Positions 20,307 to 31,542 of a DNA stretch of 64,000 nucleotides are shown one piece after another. Below the pieces are notes generated by a model, which searched no databases, was not told the origin of the DNA, and was given only the letters and a program-made list of their open reading frames with translations. Where the stretch lies: contig NZ_JACOGA010000002.1 of assembly GCF_014284175.1 (NCBI RefSeq), positions 62,001-126,000 of the forward strand, read 5' to 3'. The position numbers were made by a program, and so were the translations under genes. Origin of the DNA: Affinundibacterium flavidum. GTDB lineage: Bacteria; Pseudomonadota; Gammaproteobacteria; Burkholderiales; Burkholderiaceae_D. The first letter of the stretch is position 1, and each line of letters starts with the position of its first letter.

Positions 20307-21506
20307 TCAGTCAGCTTGTTTGCGCAAGAAAGCAGGGATATCGTAGGTTTCCATGCCATTCTTTTCTAAAGCGCGCACTTGTTCAGTGGCAGAATGACGC
20401 CATACCGCTGGCTTAGTCAAACTATCAAAACCAGCGCTGACAGAGGTTGTTGCCTTACTTACCGTCGTAGTTGCTGCAGGACTAGCCATCATCATCGGCT
20501 CATCATTGGTACCTGTACGCAGCATTGGTGTTTGTACCAACTGGATATTTTTCTTGCCACGACCCAAACCAGTTGCCACAACCGTGACACGGATTTCATC
20601 ACCCATTGTATCGTCGTAAGCAATACCCTGAGCAATTGACGCATCCGGTGCTGCGAATGCGCGCACTGCCGCCATTACTTCTTTAATTTCTTTACCCTTC
20701 AAACCACGGCTGGCGGTGACATTCACCAACACACCACGTGCGCCAGATAAATCGATACCGTCTAACAATGGAGAAGCAACTGCTTGTTCTGCTGCGATAC
20801 GTGCGCGATCAACGCCAGAAGCTGTCGCCGTTCCCATCATCGCCTTACCTTGTTCACCCATGATCGTTTTCACGTCATTGAAATCGACGTTGATATGACC
20901 TGGTACATTGATGATTTCTGCGATACCGGCAACTGCGTTATTCAAGACGTTATCGGCGTGACCTAACCATTCGATCATGCTGTCGTCTTCGTAGATTTCT
21001 TCGAGTTTTTCATTCAAGATGATGATCAAAGAATCGACATGTTTGGATAAAGCTTCCAAACCTTCATCTGCGATATCCATGCATTTCTTACCTTCGTAAG
21101 AAAATGGTTTAGACACTACCGCGACAGTCAAAGCACCTTGTTCTTTCGCGATTTGTGCAACCACTGGTGCAGCACCTGTACCTGTACCACCGCCCATACC
21201 TGCAGCGATGAAGACCATGTGCGCACCGCGCAATGCATCTTCAATACGTGAACGGGAATCTTCGGCTAATTGACGACCCACTTCAGGTTTCATACCAGCA
21301 CCGAGGCCGGTTTCACCGATTTGAATCACATTGTGTGCACCAGATTGTGTCAGCGCTTGAGCATCGGTATTTGCAGCGATAAACTCGACGCCGGAAACAC
21401 CTTTGTTAATCATGTGCTGAACTGCGTTACCACCTGCGCCACCGACACCAACGACTTTGATCACTGTGCCTTGCGTAGCGTTATCGACCATATCGAACTC
21501 CATCAT
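20307..21506 (-). CDS. ftsZ: cell division GTPase FtsZ
   Basis: A 399-residue tubulin homologue that forms the division ring. The GTP-binding tubulin signature [12 protein letters not shown] is visible, together with the N-terminal [13 protein letters not shown] and the T7 synergy-loop area ([10 protein letters not shown]). A variable linker of about 60 residues ends in the conserved C-terminal peptide [12 protein letters not shown], which docks FtsA and other partners. GGGGGA precedes the ATG at 21506; two adjacent ATGs are possible. It is the last gene of the cluster, 289 bp after ftsA, with a dyad repeat between. Confidence 0.98.
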   Translation of the reverse strand: MMEFDMVDNATQGTVIKVVGVGGAGGNAVQHMINKGVSGVEFIAANTDAQALTQSGAHNVIQIGETGLGAGMKPEVGRQLAEDSRSRIEDALRGAHMVFIAAGMGGGTGTGAAPVVAQIAKEQGALTVAVVSKPFSYEGKKCMDIADEGLEALSKHVDSLIIILNEKLEEIYEDDSMIEWLGHADNVLNNAVAGIAEIINVPGHINVDFNDVKTIMGEQGKAMMGTATASGVDRARIAAEQAVASPLLDGIDLSGARGVLVNVTASRGLKGKEIKEVMAAVRAFAAPDASIAQGIAYDDTMGDEIRVTVVATGLGRGKKNIQLVQTPMLRTGTNDEPMMMASPAATTTVSKATTSVSAGFDSLTKPAVWRHSATEQVRALEKNGMETYDIPAFLRKQAD

Positions 21507-21670
21507 GAATCCCCCAAGTAGGCAGTTTTCAGTCGCTAATCCTCACCCTATGTGACGCCTAGCGAATAAAAACTGTAATTCACACCATTATAAAATGATT
21601 GCAGCAAATTATAGTGAAAAATCTGCTGCAAATCGCCTCATTTCGTCTATAAAACAAACACTATTTTTTA

Positions 21671-21775
21671 TAGGGTTCACACAAAACAGACACTGGCGTC
21701 GTTGCGTTCGTCTCGCCGTACAATTGTACTGTCTTCGACTCCGCGTCTAGCTAGCGCAATTTTGTGTAAGCCCTA
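21671..21775. repeat. 105-bp dyad repeat element B between ftsA and ftsZ
   Basis: Outer arms AGGGTTCACACAAAA (21672-21686) and TTTTGTGTAAGCCCT (21760-21774) pair at 13 of 15 positions. The perfect palindrome GTACAATTGTAC sits at 21718-21729. It contains TGGCGTCGTTGC (21694-21705) and GCGTCTAGC (21743-21751), which match blocks in the element at 4380-4477. On the transcript it would fold into a long hairpin between ftsA and ftsZ. Confidence 0.6.
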
Positions 21776-21795
21776 TTTCAAAACAAGAGATAGAA

Positions 21796-23028
21796 TTAAA
21801 AATTCCCTTGAAACCACTCTTTCATACGCTGCCAAACTGCACTCGCCGAGCCTGCCTGACGAGTCACAATATGACCGCGCAAGTACTGCTTCTTCGCTTC
21901 CAACAACAAACCTAACACCGTCGCATAACGTGGACTGCGCACCACGTCTGCTAATTGTCCTGAGTATGCAGGCATACCTAACCGCGCTGGCTTCAAGAAA
22001 ATATCCTCTGCCATTTCGACCATACCTTGCATGGTTGCAGAACCACCGGTTAACACGATGCCGGATGAGAGCACGTCTTCATATCCTGATTCACGTACAA
22101 CTTGGTGCACGAGTGCGAACAATTCTTCAACGCGTGGTTCTATCACTGCCGCTAATGCCTGGCGCGACAATGAACGAGGGCCGCGATCACCTAGACCTGG
22201 CACTTCCAAAGTATCTGCAGGATCAGCTAACACTTGCTTCGCAACACCAAATCGGATTTTGATTTCTTCTGCTTCTGAAGTCGGTGTGCGTAATGCCATC
22301 GCGATGTCGTTAGTGATCTGATCGCCCGCAATCGGGATCACTGCGGTATGGCGTATCGAACCTTCGCTAAACACAGCGACATCCGTGGTCCCACCACCAA
22401 TATCGATCAACACGACGCCTAATTCTTTTTCATCATTGGTCAACACAGCATCGGCAGAAGCCATCGGTTGCAAAATCAAATCAGAAACTTCCAAACCACA
22501 ACGACGTACACACTTCACGATGTTTTGAACCGCAGAAACCGCACCAGTCACGATGTGCACTTTGACTTCCAGACGAATACCGCTCATGCCGATAGGTTCG
22601 CGCACATCATCTTGGCTATCAACGATGAATTCTTGCGGCAAAGTGTGCAGTAATTGCTGGTCGGTAGGAATATTCACCGCCTTCGCCGTTTCGATCACGC
22701 GCGAGACATCGGTCGCTGTTACTTCTTTATCTTTAATAGCGACCATGCCGCTGGAATTAAAGCTACGAATATGGCTACCGGCAATGCCGGTGTAGACCGT
22801 ACGAATTTTGCAATCAGCCATCAATTCGGCTTCTTCCAAAGCGCGCTGAATAGACTCGACTGTCGCTTCGATATTCACGACCACACCTTTTTTCAAACCT
22901 TTCGATTCATGTTGTCCCAAGCCGATCACTTCGTGACGACCATCGGGCATCACTTCTGCCACCACCGCGACAATTTTCGAAGTGCCGATATCGAGGCCAA
23001 CGATCAGGTTTTTTGCGTCTTTTGTCAT
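21796..23028 (-). CDS. ftsA: cell division protein FtsA
   Basis: A 410-residue actin-family ATPase that tethers FtsZ to the membrane and recruits later division proteins. The phosphate-1 loop is VGLDIGTSKIVAVVAE and the phosphate-2 region is VLIDIGGGTTDVAVF. The adenosine motif is GIVLTGGSATMQGM, and the SHS2/1C insert carries GSHIRSFNSSGMV. The C-terminal amphipathic membrane-targeting helix is SAVWQRMKEWFQGNF. It follows ftsQ by 186 bp, which may contain an internal promoter. Confidence 0.97.
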   Translation of the reverse strand: MTKDAKNLIVGLDIGTSKIVAVVAEVMPDGRHEVIGLGQHESKGLKKGVVVNIEATVESIQRALEEAELMADCKIRTVYTGIAGSHIRSFNSSGMVAIKDKEVTATDVSRVIETAKAVNIPTDQQLLHTLPQEFIVDSQDDVREPIGMSGIRLEVKVHIVTGAVSAVQNIVKCVRRCGLEVSDLILQPMASADAVLTNDEKELGVVLIDIGGGTTDVAVFSEGSIRHTAVIPIAGDQITNDIAMALRTPTSEAEEIKIRFGVAKQVLADPADTLEVPGLGDRGPRSLSRQALAAVIEPRVEELFALVHQVVRESGYEDVLSSGIVLTGGSATMQGMVEMAEDIFLKPARLGMPAYSGQLADVVRSPRYATVLGLLLEAKKQYLRGHIVTRQAGSASAVWQRMKEWFQGNF

Positions 23029-23214
23029 AGTCTTCCACTTACTTATTTAGGGTACTGATTACTCGTATTTGGCATCGCTCTTTTTATCTCGATCAATGCT
23101 TGTCAAAAGTTTTTGCGACTTATTTTGCGACTTACTGAGCACTGCAATTTTTACTTAATTCTTTGCTGCTGTCTTTGCTGCTGACTTCACCACATTTTCT
23201 ACTTCACTTTATCT

Positions 23215-23997
23215 TCACTTCACGCCAAGCTTTGCAATCGATCCGACATTCTGGCTACTAGTTTTCAATGCGAGTCCATTTGGGTAGCGCATATCGACGC
23301 TGACGATACTCCCCTGTAAACGCGTGACCAACTGTGGGTAAACTTTAATCAATTGTTCTACCCGTTTTTTCAAACCATTAGGTTCTTGCGCTTTGCCGAG
23401 TTCAACACGCAATCCATTATTCAACTTCACACTCCATGCATAACGACTCGAATAATCAATTGCTTCAGGCTCCAAAGCGAGGCCGCTAAACCATTCTTTA
23501 AACTGTCGATATTGCGCGACGACTTCTTTCTCGCTTCCGTCAGGTCCATTAAAACCAATCAACTGCGCATCTTCTTCCGCTTCAGCCAAATTGGCAGTGA
23601 ACACATCGCCTGCGGTTGAAATCAAGCGGCCATCTTCGCCCCAAGTTCCCAACACTTCGTGCTCTTCCAATGCGACCACTAATTTGTCAGGCCAAACTCT
23701 TTGCACACTCGCTTTTCTAACCCAAGGTACAGATTCAAATGCTTGTCTAACTTGATCCAAATTCGTCGTAAAAAAATTTCCTGCTATTTTCGGCAACGCC
23801 TGCTCACGTATCGTTAAAGTGTTCACATGACGCAATTCACGTTTTTGTTCACCTTCAACACGAACTACATGCAAAGCGAAAACGGGGCGTTGAATCACCC
23901 ACCAGACACCTGACACCACCAGGGCAAGTAACACCATGCTAAATAAAACATTGGCGATTGCATTGAGCAACTTTGCGTCTTGCCACATAAAATCCAT
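23215..23997 (-). CDS. ftsQ: cell division protein FtsQ
   Basis: A 260-residue bitopic protein linking early and late divisome assembly through FtsB/FtsL. There is a short cytoplasmic tail, a membrane segment at about residues 17-34 (FSMVLLALVVSGVWWVIQ), and a POTRA domain beginning LHVVRVEGEQKRELRHV. The beta domain follows, with VPWVRKASVQRVWPDKLVVALEEHE. It is shorter at the N-terminus than E. coli FtsQ, as usual in this group. It lies 21 bp after ddl. Confidence 0.94.
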   Translation of the reverse strand: MDFMWQDAKLLNAIANVLFSMVLLALVVSGVWWVIQRPVFALHVVRVEGEQKRELRHVNTLTIREQALPKIAGNFFTTNLDQVRQAFESVPWVRKASVQRVWPDKLVVALEEHEVLGTWGEDGRLISTAGDVFTANLAEAEEDAQLIGFNGPDGSEKEVVAQYRQFKEWFSGLALEPEAIDYSSRYAWSVKLNNGLRVELGKAQEPNGLKKRVEQLIKVYPQLVTRLQGSIVSVDMRYPNGLALKTSSQNVGSIAKLGVK

Positions 23998-24018
23998 TTC
24001 TGCTTTCTACGATTCAAA

Positions 24019-24981
24019 TTATTCTGAATCGGGCGCAGTTTTTAAACGCGCCGTCTTCAAAATTTCTACGCACACATCTTCATAACTCATCCCCGCTGCC
24101 TTTGCGGCCATCGGCACCAAAGAATGCCCAGTCATACCTGGAGAAGTATTCACTTCAATTAAGAATGGTTTGTTATCAGATGCGCGTAACAACACGTCGA
24201 TGCGCGCCCAACCTTCACAATTGACGGCGCGATATGCGGCTTCGCACATCGTCTTGATTTCTTGTGTCAAGGCTTCATCGATTGGTGCCGGGCACAAATA
24301 TTTGGTATCGTCCGTGAAGTATTTATTCTGATAATCGTAGTTACCATCAGGAGCGACGATTTCAATCAAAGGCAAGGCGCGTGCTCCGGCACCACGACCC
24401 AAGACCGCTACCGTCAATTCGCGACCTTGAATGAATTCTTCTGCCAATACTTCTTCATCAAATTTTGCCGCTAACGCATACGCTGCGGGCAAGGCTTCTG
24501 CAGCACTGACTTTAGTAATCCCGATGGTGGAGCCTTCATGTGGCGGCTTCACAATCAGCGGCAATCCCAAGTCACTTGTTACCTGACTTAAATTCGTATC
24601 CGCTGTCATGACTGCATACTTAGGTGTCGTCAAACCGTGATAGAGCCAAATTTTCTTAGTAAAAATTTTATCCATCGCTAAAGAAGATGCCATCACGCCG
24701 CTACCAGTGTAAGGAATGCCGAGCTGCTCTAAAGCGCCTTGCAAACTGCCGTCTTCACCATAACGACCGTGCAAAGCAATGAAGACGCGATCAAATTTTT
24801 CAGCAGCGAGCTCGGCCAGACTACGTTCTGCCGGATCAAATGCGTGAGCATCCACACCACGGCTTTTCAATGCGTTCAACACGCCAGTGCCAGACATGAT
24901 AGAGACTTCACGTTCTGCGGAGCGACCGCCGAATAACACGCCGACTTTGCCTAATTCTTTCATCTTTTTCTTTCCATTCAC
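24019..24981 (-). CDS. ddl: D-alanine--D-alanine ligase
   Basis: A 320-residue ATP-grasp enzyme making D-Ala-D-Ala for the UDP-MurNAc pentapeptide. It begins [21 protein letters not shown] and contains [20 protein letters not shown]. The ATP-grasp elements are [12 protein letters not shown] and the metal-binding segment [18 protein letters not shown]. An ATG at 24963 (codon 7) has GGAAAG upstream and may be the real start. It sits between murC and ftsQ in the standard order. Confidence 0.96.
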   Translation of the reverse strand: MNGKKKMKELGKVGVLFGGRSAEREVSIMSGTGVLNALKSRGVDAHAFDPAERSLAELAAEKFDRVFIALHGRYGEDGSLQGALEQLGIPYTGSGVMASSLAMDKIFTKKIWLYHGLTTPKYAVMTADTNLSQVTSDLGLPLIVKPPHEGSTIGITKVSAAEALPAAYALAAKFDEEVLAEEFIQGRELTVAVLGRGAGARALPLIEIVAPDGNYDYQNKYFTDDTKYLCPAPIDEALTQEIKTMCEAAYRAVNCEGWARIDVLLRASDNKPFLIEVNTSPGMTGHSLVPMAAKAAGMSYEDVCVEILKTARLKTAPDSE

Positions 24982-25029
24982 TATTTGCAGGAAGCGCTTG
25001 CAGCTTGCAGCGCCAACTTATTTTCGAGT

Positions 25030-26415
25030 CTATTTTTGAGCAGCTAACTTACCAGGCACTGTGCTAATAGAACCAGCACCCATCACTATCAATACATCGC
25101 CATCGTGTAACATCTGGCGTAACGCATCTGGCATCTCAACCATGTCTTCAACAAAAATTGGTTCGACTTTACCCAATACGCGTAAGGCACGCGTCATGGC
25201 TCTGCCGTCCGCAGCGACGATAGGCGCTTCGCCAGCCGCATACACTTCCGCCAACACCACTGCATCGGCAGTCGAAATGACTTTGACAAAATCTTCAAAC
25301 AGGTCGCGGGTACGGGTATAACGATGTGGCTGGAAAGCCAGCACTAAACGACGTCCGGGATAAGCACCGCGCGCTGCAGCTAAAGTCGCTGCCATCTCTA
25401 CCGGATGATGACCATAGTCATCGACTAGCGCAAAACTGCCACCGTTTTCTAAAGCAATCTCGCCATAACGTGTAAAGCGACGACCGACGCCATTGAATTC
25501 ACTTAAGGCTTTTTGGGTAGCACTGTCTTCGACACCAACTTCGCGTGCGATGGCAATAGCGGCACAGGCATTTTGCACATTATGCATACCCGGTTGATTT
25601 AAACTCACCTGCATATCGGCATAGCTTTTTTGCACGACCGTGAAATGCATCTTGCCGTTGGCAGCACTCGCGTTAATCGCACGTACTTCCGCTTCTTCAT
25701 GGAAGCCATACGTGACTATCGTCTTGGTAATTCTTGGCATGATCTCGCGAATATTCGGATCATCCATACACAACATCGCAACGCCATAAAACGGCAGGCG
25801 CAGAGTAAAATCAACAAAGGCTTGCTTCAATTTGGCGAAATCATGATCATAGGTTTCCATATGATCGGCATCGATATTCGTAATCACTTCTATCACTGGT
25901 AGCAGATTCAAGAATGAAGCATCTGATTCATCAGCTTCTGCCACAATGTATTGGCCACTTCCTAACTTTGCATTTGCACCAGCGCTATTCAATAAGCCAC
26001 CGATGACAAAAGTCGGATCCAATCCACCTTCCGCCAAAATACTGGCAACCAAACTAGTTGTCGTGGTCTTGCCATGTGTACCAGCAATTGCAATTCCACT
26101 TTTCAAACGCATTAACTCAGTCAACATCAAAGCACGCGGCACGATAGGAATATGTTTTTCCCGTGCAGCGATCACTTCTGGATTATCTGCTTTGACTGCA
26201 GTTGAAGTGACGACGGCATCCGCACCTTCGATATTTTCAGCCGCGTGCCCCACAGTCACTTTGGCACCCAGACTTGCCAGACGTTGTGAAGCCACGTTGC
26301 TGCTAAGGTCAGAGCCAGAAATCACATAACCCAAATTCAATAGCACTTCGGCGATGCCACTCATACCTGAGCCACCGATGCCGACAAAATGTAAGTGCTT
26401 CACTTTATGCTTCAT
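25030..26415 (-). CDS. murC: UDP-N-acetylmuramate--L-alanine ligase
   Basis: A 461-residue Mur ligase adding L-Ala to UDP-MurNAc with ATP. The N-terminal UDP-binding motif is [17 protein letters not shown], the P-loop is [15 protein letters not shown], and later ligase motifs are [12 protein letters not shown] and [10 protein letters not shown]. Typical length. It lies 31 bp after murG. Confidence 0.97.
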   Translation of the reverse strand: MKHKVKHLHFVGIGGSGMSGIAEVLLNLGYVISGSDLSSNVASQRLASLGAKVTVGHAAENIEGADAVVTSTAVKADNPEVIAAREKHIPIVPRALMLTELMRLKSGIAIAGTHGKTTTTSLVASILAEGGLDPTFVIGGLLNSAGANAKLGSGQYIVAEADESDASFLNLLPVIEVITNIDADHMETYDHDFAKLKQAFVDFTLRLPFYGVAMLCMDDPNIREIMPRITKTIVTYGFHEEAEVRAINASAANGKMHFTVVQKSYADMQVSLNQPGMHNVQNACAAIAIAREVGVEDSATQKALSEFNGVGRRFTRYGEIALENGGSFALVDDYGHHPVEMAATLAAARGAYPGRRLVLAFQPHRYTRTRDLFEDFVKVISTADAVVLAEVYAAGEAPIVAADGRAMTRALRVLGKVEPIFVEDMVEMPDALRQMLHDGDVLIVMGAGSISTVPGKLAAQK

Positions 26416-26446
26416 AATTTTCTCTGTTTTTTCACTATTAAATTCT

Positions 26447-27532
26447 TTATGTCAGCTCTTCTAAAATCGTCGCAATCGTCGCACTTGCGTCACGACGACC
26501 TAGCTGATAAGCCGCAGAAGCTAACTGCAAACAACGTTCACGATTCATGCTTTGAATTAATTCAGCAAGGCGTGCAGCATTCAATTCTGTTTGCGGCAAA
26601 TGTACTGCGCCGCCAGCTTGACTCAACCACTCTGCGTTGGCCTTTTGATGCGAAGTACTCGAAGCAACCAAAGGCACTAATACGCTGGCAACGCCTGCTG
26701 CGGTCAATTCAGAAACGGTGATCGCACCCGCGCGGCAGATCACCAAATCTGCTTCTGCATAACGACGTGGCATGTCATCGATAAAATCAAGCACTTCTGC
26801 CTGCACACCATTGCTTGCATACCGCTGACGCAAATCATTTACATGCTGTTTTCCAGATTGTTGCGTGACGACCGGCCTTTGTTCCGCAGGGATTAAAGCC
26901 AAAGCATCTGGCACTACTTCATTTAAAACCCGCGCACCTAAACTGCCGCCCACAACCAAAATTTTCAAAGCGCCCTGATGCTGTGCATAACGTATTTGTG
27001 GTGATTCCAGTTCACAAATCTCACGACGAATAGGATTGCCGGTAAAGACAAATTTCTTCTCCTGCATAGGTGCATTCGACGGCAAACCAAACATCAATTT
27101 TTTGGCGAATGGCTTCAGCGTTTTATTCGACAATAACAAAGGTGCATCGGCATTCATCAACACCACAGGTTTCCCCATCAGTGCGCTGCTGACACCACCG
27201 GGCACTGTAACGTAACCGCCCATCCCCAATACGACATCAGGTCGACGCCTTCTCACGATATCGATGCAGGCAAAAAAACTCGTCAACAACTTAAACGCGC
27301 CGCTAACGCTGTGCTTCAAACCTTTACCACGCAAACCTGTAAAATCTAATTGATCCATAGGAATGCTATGCTTGGCGACGATGGCACCTTCCATTCCGGT
27401 CTTAGTGCCTAACCACGACACACTCCAACCACGCGCCTGCATTTCTGCCGCGATCGCGAGACCAGGGAAAATATGTCCACCAGTGCCGGCAGCCATGATC
27501 AATAAATGCTTGTTCTTTGTTGACTTTGTCAT
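26447..27532 (-). CDS. murG: undecaprenyldiphospho-muramoylpentapeptide GlcNAc transferase
   Basis: A 361-residue GT28 glycosyltransferase converting lipid I to lipid II on the cytoplasmic face of the membrane. The N-terminal glycine loop is [16 protein letters not shown], the second Rossmann domain starts [18 protein letters not shown], and the donor site includes [17 protein letters not shown]. The ATG at 27532 overlaps the ftsW stop by 4 bp, indicating translational coupling. Confidence 0.97.
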   Translation of the reverse strand: MTKSTKNKHLLIMAAGTGGHIFPGLAIAAEMQARGWSVSWLGTKTGMEGAIVAKHSIPMDQLDFTGLRGKGLKHSVSGAFKLLTSFFACIDIVRRRRPDVVLGMGGYVTVPGGVSSALMGKPVVLMNADAPLLLSNKTLKPFAKKLMFGLPSNAPMQEKKFVFTGNPIRREICELESPQIRYAQHQGALKILVVGGSLGARVLNEVVPDALALIPAEQRPVVTQQSGKQHVNDLRQRYASNGVQAEVLDFIDDMPRRYAEADLVICRAGAITVSELTAAGVASVLVPLVASSTSHQKANAEWLSQAGGAVHLPQTELNAARLAELIQSMNRERCLQLASAAYQLGRRDASATIATILEELT

Positions 27533-28752
27533 ACTCGCCCTCCGCGCATCATCAATCGATTTTCATAATCGATACGGAGCAACAGAGTTAGTCCTATACA
27601 ATTAATTAATACACCGGTACCGCCATAACTCATCAAAGGCAGCGTTAATCCTTTGGTTGGCAGCAGTCCCAAATTCACACCCATATTGATGAAGGTCTGT
27701 ATGCCTATCCAGATTCCTATACCTTTTGCTGCGAGACCTGCAAAAGTCGCATCCAATACGATAGCTTGACGACCAATTTCAAATGCACGTTTAACGATCC
27801 AATAAAACATAAAGATCACGACCAGCACACCAACAAATCCTAATTCTTCACCGATCACAGCTAACAAAAAATCAGTATGTGCTTCTGGCAGGTAATGCAA
27901 TTTCTCTACACTAGCACCCAAGCCAACACCAAATAATTCACCACGCCCGAAGGCAATTAAGGAATGCGTTAGTTGATAAGCTTTACCCAAAGCATTGTCT
28001 TCTTCAAAGGGATTCAAATACGCAAAAATCCGTTCACGACGCCATGGCGACAACAAAATAACCGAAGTAAAAATTCCAACTAAAGTGGCTGCAATACCAC
28101 CGAACCAAATGCCATTAATGCCACCTAAAAACAAAATCCCCATGGCGATACAAACAATTACACCGAAAGCACCCAAATCTGGTTCCAGCAATAACAGTAA
28201 GCCTAGTACAGCAACAGTGATCATCATCGGCAAAAAACCTTTGGTCAGCTTGTGCATATACTCCTGCTTGCGCACTGTGTAATCCGCCGCATACAACACC
28301 ATGAAAAGTTTCATCAATTCAGATGGCTGCACGTTGAAGGCTTTTAAAGAAATCCAACGCTTCGCACCATTCACACCTTTACCAACACCGGGAATTAACA
28401 CCATCACCAACAACACTAATGTAGCGATGAACAAATATGGCGCCAGCTTTTGCCACTCTTCTACTTTCAGTCTAAAAATCACCAAACTCGCAAGCACTGA
28501 TACCGTCACAAATATTGCCTGTCGCACTAAAAAGTGATTGTTTTTGTAGTTCGCATATTTCGGTGAATCTGGTAAAGAAATCGAGGCGGAATACACCATC
28601 ACCATGCCGAACACCATCAAGATCAAGGTCACCCATACCAAAGCCTGGTCATACTCCATCATCTTCGAACGCTGTACAAAATGCGTTCTGGTCTGGCTAT
28701 TGCCAGACGAACGCCAAGGGTTCAAATTCAGGAGTAGCTGTTTCATCAGCAA
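27529..28752 (-). CDS. ftsW: septal peptidoglycan glycosyltransferase FtsW
   Basis: A 407-residue SEDS-family polymerase with about ten membrane segments. Marker sequences are [46 protein letters not shown] with the family's catalytic Asp region, and [15 protein letters not shown] near the end. It works with FtsI to build septal wall. It overlaps murD by 7 bp and murG by 4 bp. Confidence 0.96.
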   Translation of the reverse strand: MLMKQLLLNLNPWRSSGNSQTRTHFVQRSKMMEYDQALVWVTLILMVFGMVMVYSASISLPDSPKYANYKNNHFLVRQAIFVTVSVLASLVIFRLKVEEWQKLAPYLFIATLVLLVMVLIPGVGKGVNGAKRWISLKAFNVQPSELMKLFMVLYAADYTVRKQEYMHKLTKGFLPMMITVAVLGLLLLLEPDLGAFGVIVCIAMGILFLGGINGIWFGGIAATLVGIFTSVILLSPWRRERIFAYLNPFEEDNALGKAYQLTHSLIAFGRGELFGVGLGASVEKLHYLPEAHTDFLLAVIGEELGFVGVLVVIFMFYWIVKRAFEIGRQAIVLDATFAGLAAKGIGIWIGIQTFINMGVNLGLLPTKGLTLPLMSYGGTGVLINCIGLTLLLRIDYENRLMMRGGRV

Positions 28753-30278
28753 ATCTCACCACAGTTCAATGCGACTTCGCGCACGGCATCCACAAACACT
28801 TGCGCTCGATGCGCATAATTCTTAAACATATCAAGACTGGCGCAAGCTGGTGACAATAGAACCGTATCGCCTTCTTGTGCTAACTCACTCGCTTGTGTCA
28901 CGGCATTTTCTAAACTCGTACAGTGATGCATTTCGACTGCACTAATTTGTATCGCGGCTTGAATTTCTGTAGCGTCTTTGCCTATCAATAAAACGGCTTT
29001 GACATACTGTGAGACTGGATTAGCTAATGGACTAAAGTCTTGTCCTTTACCATCACCACCGGCGATCAAAATAATACGTTTTTGTGCACCACCACTCGCT
29101 TCACCTAAACCTTTGAGCGCTGCGACGGTCGCACCGACATTCGTGCCTTTGCTATCATCCACATAATCAACGCCTGCGATTGTCGTCACCAACTCAACGC
29201 GATGCGGCTCACCTTTGTATTCACGCAAGCCATGGAGTAATGGAGCGAGAGGCAAATCAATGCCGCGACACAAAGCCAAAGCTGCCAATGCATTGCAAGC
29301 ATTATGTTGACCGCGAATTTGCAAGGCATCGGCGGGCATCAGTCGCGTGATGATCACGGGCACTTCGACCACAGCTTTCTTACGTTTGCGTGCTGAGGAT
29401 TGCTCCTCCTCTTCCGCAACGGCCATCGCCAACCAAGTCATTCCTTGTTCATGCAATAGACCGAATTCTCCGTCGTGTTGTGGGGCATTGCTAGTGAAAC
29501 TCAAAAAGCCCCCATCTGGGCGTTGCATCGCCATGACTTGTTCGTCATCCAGATTCAAAACTTGCGTTGTCGTTGCACCAAAAATTTTAGCTTTGTCGGC
29601 AGCATAATTTTTCATATCGCCGTGCCAGTCGAGATGATCCTGCGTCAAGTTCAACACAGTCGCGACATCGGGATTCAGGCTCAGGTTGGTATGCAATTGA
29701 AAACTGGATAATTCCAACACCCACACTTGCGGCAAATTATCTTTATCTATGCTGTTACACAACACATCCAACATCGAAGGACTGATGTTGCCAGCGACTT
29801 GTACCCGCATCCCAGCGCGTGCGCAAAGTTGACCTGTCATGCTGGTCACAGTTGTCTTACCATTAGTGCCGGTAATCGCGATAATCTTCGGCGCGTAGTC
29901 CTTATTGATTTTGAGATCAGCCAAGGCCTGCGCAAACAATTCAACTTCACCCCAAATTGGAATATTCAATAACTGCGCTTGTTGCAAGATCACGTGCAAT
30001 TCGCCATCTGGTGCAAGACCCGGACTAACGACTACCAATTCCACGCCATCAACATGCGTCGCTAATAATTCACCACCTAAAAATTCAGCTTCTGCAGCCA
30101 ATTCTTTTAAAGCAGGCAAGCGATCTGGATTGGCGCGAGTATCGGCAACACGCAGGCGCGCGCCGCAACGCTGAAGCCAGCGTGCCATCGCCAGGCCGGA
30201 CTCACCGAGCCCGACGATCAAGACCTGCTTATTTATTAAATCCGACACATTCATAGTCAACCCAGTTAAGTCATTCAT
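28746..30278 (-). CDS. murD: UDP-N-acetylmuramoylalanine--D-glutamate ligase
   Basis: A 510-residue ligase that adds D-Glu to UDP-MurNAc-L-Ala. Visible motifs are [18 protein letters not shown] (UDP site), [18 protein letters not shown] (P-loop), [11 protein letters not shown] and [14 protein letters not shown]. It is about 70 residues longer than the E. coli enzyme. The extra length includes a charged insertion ([17 protein letters not shown], near 29370-29420) in the central domain, similar in place to other Burkholderiales enzymes as far as I recall. ATG at 30254 (codon 9) is an alternative start. Confidence 0.96.
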   Translation of the reverse strand: MNDLTGLTMNVSDLINKQVLIVGLGESGLAMARWLQRCGARLRVADTRANPDRLPALKELAAEAEFLGGELLATHVDGVELVVVSPGLAPDGELHVILQQAQLLNIPIWGEVELFAQALADLKINKDYAPKIIAITGTNGKTTVTSMTGQLCARAGMRVQVAGNISPSMLDVLCNSIDKDNLPQVWVLELSSFQLHTNLSLNPDVATVLNLTQDHLDWHGDMKNYAADKAKIFGATTTQVLNLDDEQVMAMQRPDGGFLSFTSNAPQHDGEFGLLHEQGMTWLAMAVAEEEEQSSARKRKKAVVEVPVIITRLMPADALQIRGQHNACNALAALALCRGIDLPLAPLLHGLREYKGEPHRVELVTTIAGVDYVDDSKGTNVGATVAALKGLGEASGGAQKRIILIAGGDGKGQDFSPLANPVSQYVKAVLLIGKDATEIQAAIQISAVEMHHCTSLENAVTQASELAQEGDTVLLSPACASLDMFKNYAHRAQVFVDAVREVALNCGEIC

Positions 30279-30303
30279 TCCAGCGAATCAGTTGATCAGT
30301 TGA

Positions 30304-31473
30304 TCATCGCAACTTCAATGAAGACAAGCCCAACAACACTAACAACATCGTAATAATCCAAAAACGCACAACGACTTGTGTTTCTTTCCAACCTTTTTGT
30401 TCGAAGTGATGGTGCAAAGGTGCCATCAGGAACAAGCGTTTGCCCACACCATATTTTTTCTTGGTGAATTTGAAGTAAGTCACTTGCAACATCACAGAGA
30501 AAGTTTCAACTACAAAAATTCCACCCATGATGAAAAGCACTACTTCTTGACGCACAATCACAGCCACCGTGCCCAATGCACCACCTAAAGCCAAGGCGCC
30601 GACATCGCCCATAAAGACTTGTGCCGGATGGGCGTTGAACCACAGAAAAGCCAAACCCGCACCCGCCATCGCACCGCAGAAAATCAAGAGCTCACCAGCA
30701 CCTGGGATGTAGGGAATCAACAGATATTTTGAATAACCAGCATGACCTGTCAGATACGCAAAAATGCCCAATGCTGAACCGACCATAATCGTCGGCATGA
30801 TCGCCAAGCCATCCAAACCATCGGTCAGATTCACCGCATTACTCGTGCCAACAATCACACAAAAAGTCAGGGCAATAAAACCCCATACACCCAGTGGATA
30901 ATTGAAAGTCTTAAAGAATGGAATAATCAAATCCGCCTTCGGTGGCAAATCCATACTAAAGCCTGACTGTACCCAAGCGACAAAGAGTTCCATCACTTTA
31001 GTATTCGTTGGTGCGGAAACAGAAAACGCCAGGTATACAGCGGCTATGATGCCGATCAAGGACTGCCAAAAAAACTTTTCACGTGATGCCATACCATTTG
31101 GGTCGCGATACACAACTTTACGATAATCATCGACCCAACCGACTGCGCCAAAACCCAAGGTAACAATTAACACCACCCACACGAAACGATTACTGAGATC
31201 CGACCACAACAAAGTTGAAATTCCAATAGATATCAACACCAAAGCACCGCCCATGGTCGGTGTACCAGATTTAATCAAATGTGTTTGCGGACCATCGGTA
31301 CGCACAGCTTGACCAACTTTTAATCGCTGCAACATACGGATCACAGCAGGACCCGCCAGCAAACCGATGGAGATCGCTGTCATCGTCGCGAACACCGCAC
31401 GGAAAGTAATAAATCCGAATACGCGGAAGAAGCCGATGTCTTGTTTAAAAAGTTCTGCCAACCAAAGCAACAT
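30304..31473 (-). CDS. mraY: phospho-MurNAc-pentapeptide transferase
   Basis: A 389-residue polytopic membrane enzyme that moves phospho-MurNAc-pentapeptide to undecaprenyl phosphate, forming lipid I. The family motifs are [40 protein letters not shown] and [31 protein letters not shown] contains the histidine cluster. About ten membrane segments. It lies 69 bp after murF and 25 bp before murD. Confidence 0.97.
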   Translation of the reverse strand: MLLWLAELFKQDIGFFRVFGFITFRAVFATMTAISIGLLAGPAVIRMLQRLKVGQAVRTDGPQTHLIKSGTPTMGGALVLISIGISTLLWSDLSNRFVWVVLIVTLGFGAVGWVDDYRKVVYRDPNGMASREKFFWQSLIGIIAAVYLAFSVSAPTNTKVMELFVAWVQSGFSMDLPPKADLIIPFFKTFNYPLGVWGFIALTFCVIVGTSNAVNLTDGLDGLAIMPTIMVGSALGIFAYLTGHAGYSKYLLIPYIPGAGELLIFCGAMAGAGLAFLWFNAHPAQVFMGDVGALALGGALGTVAVIVRQEVVLFIMGGIFVVETFSVMLQVTYFKFTKKKYGVGKRLFLMAPLHHHFEQKGWKETQVVVRFWIITMLLVLLGLSSLKLR

Positions 31474-31542
31474 AATATTTTTCCCTAATTTTTATTTTTT
31501 TATTTCTACAAACTTCTCAAGATTGCGTTCTACTAAGGTGTG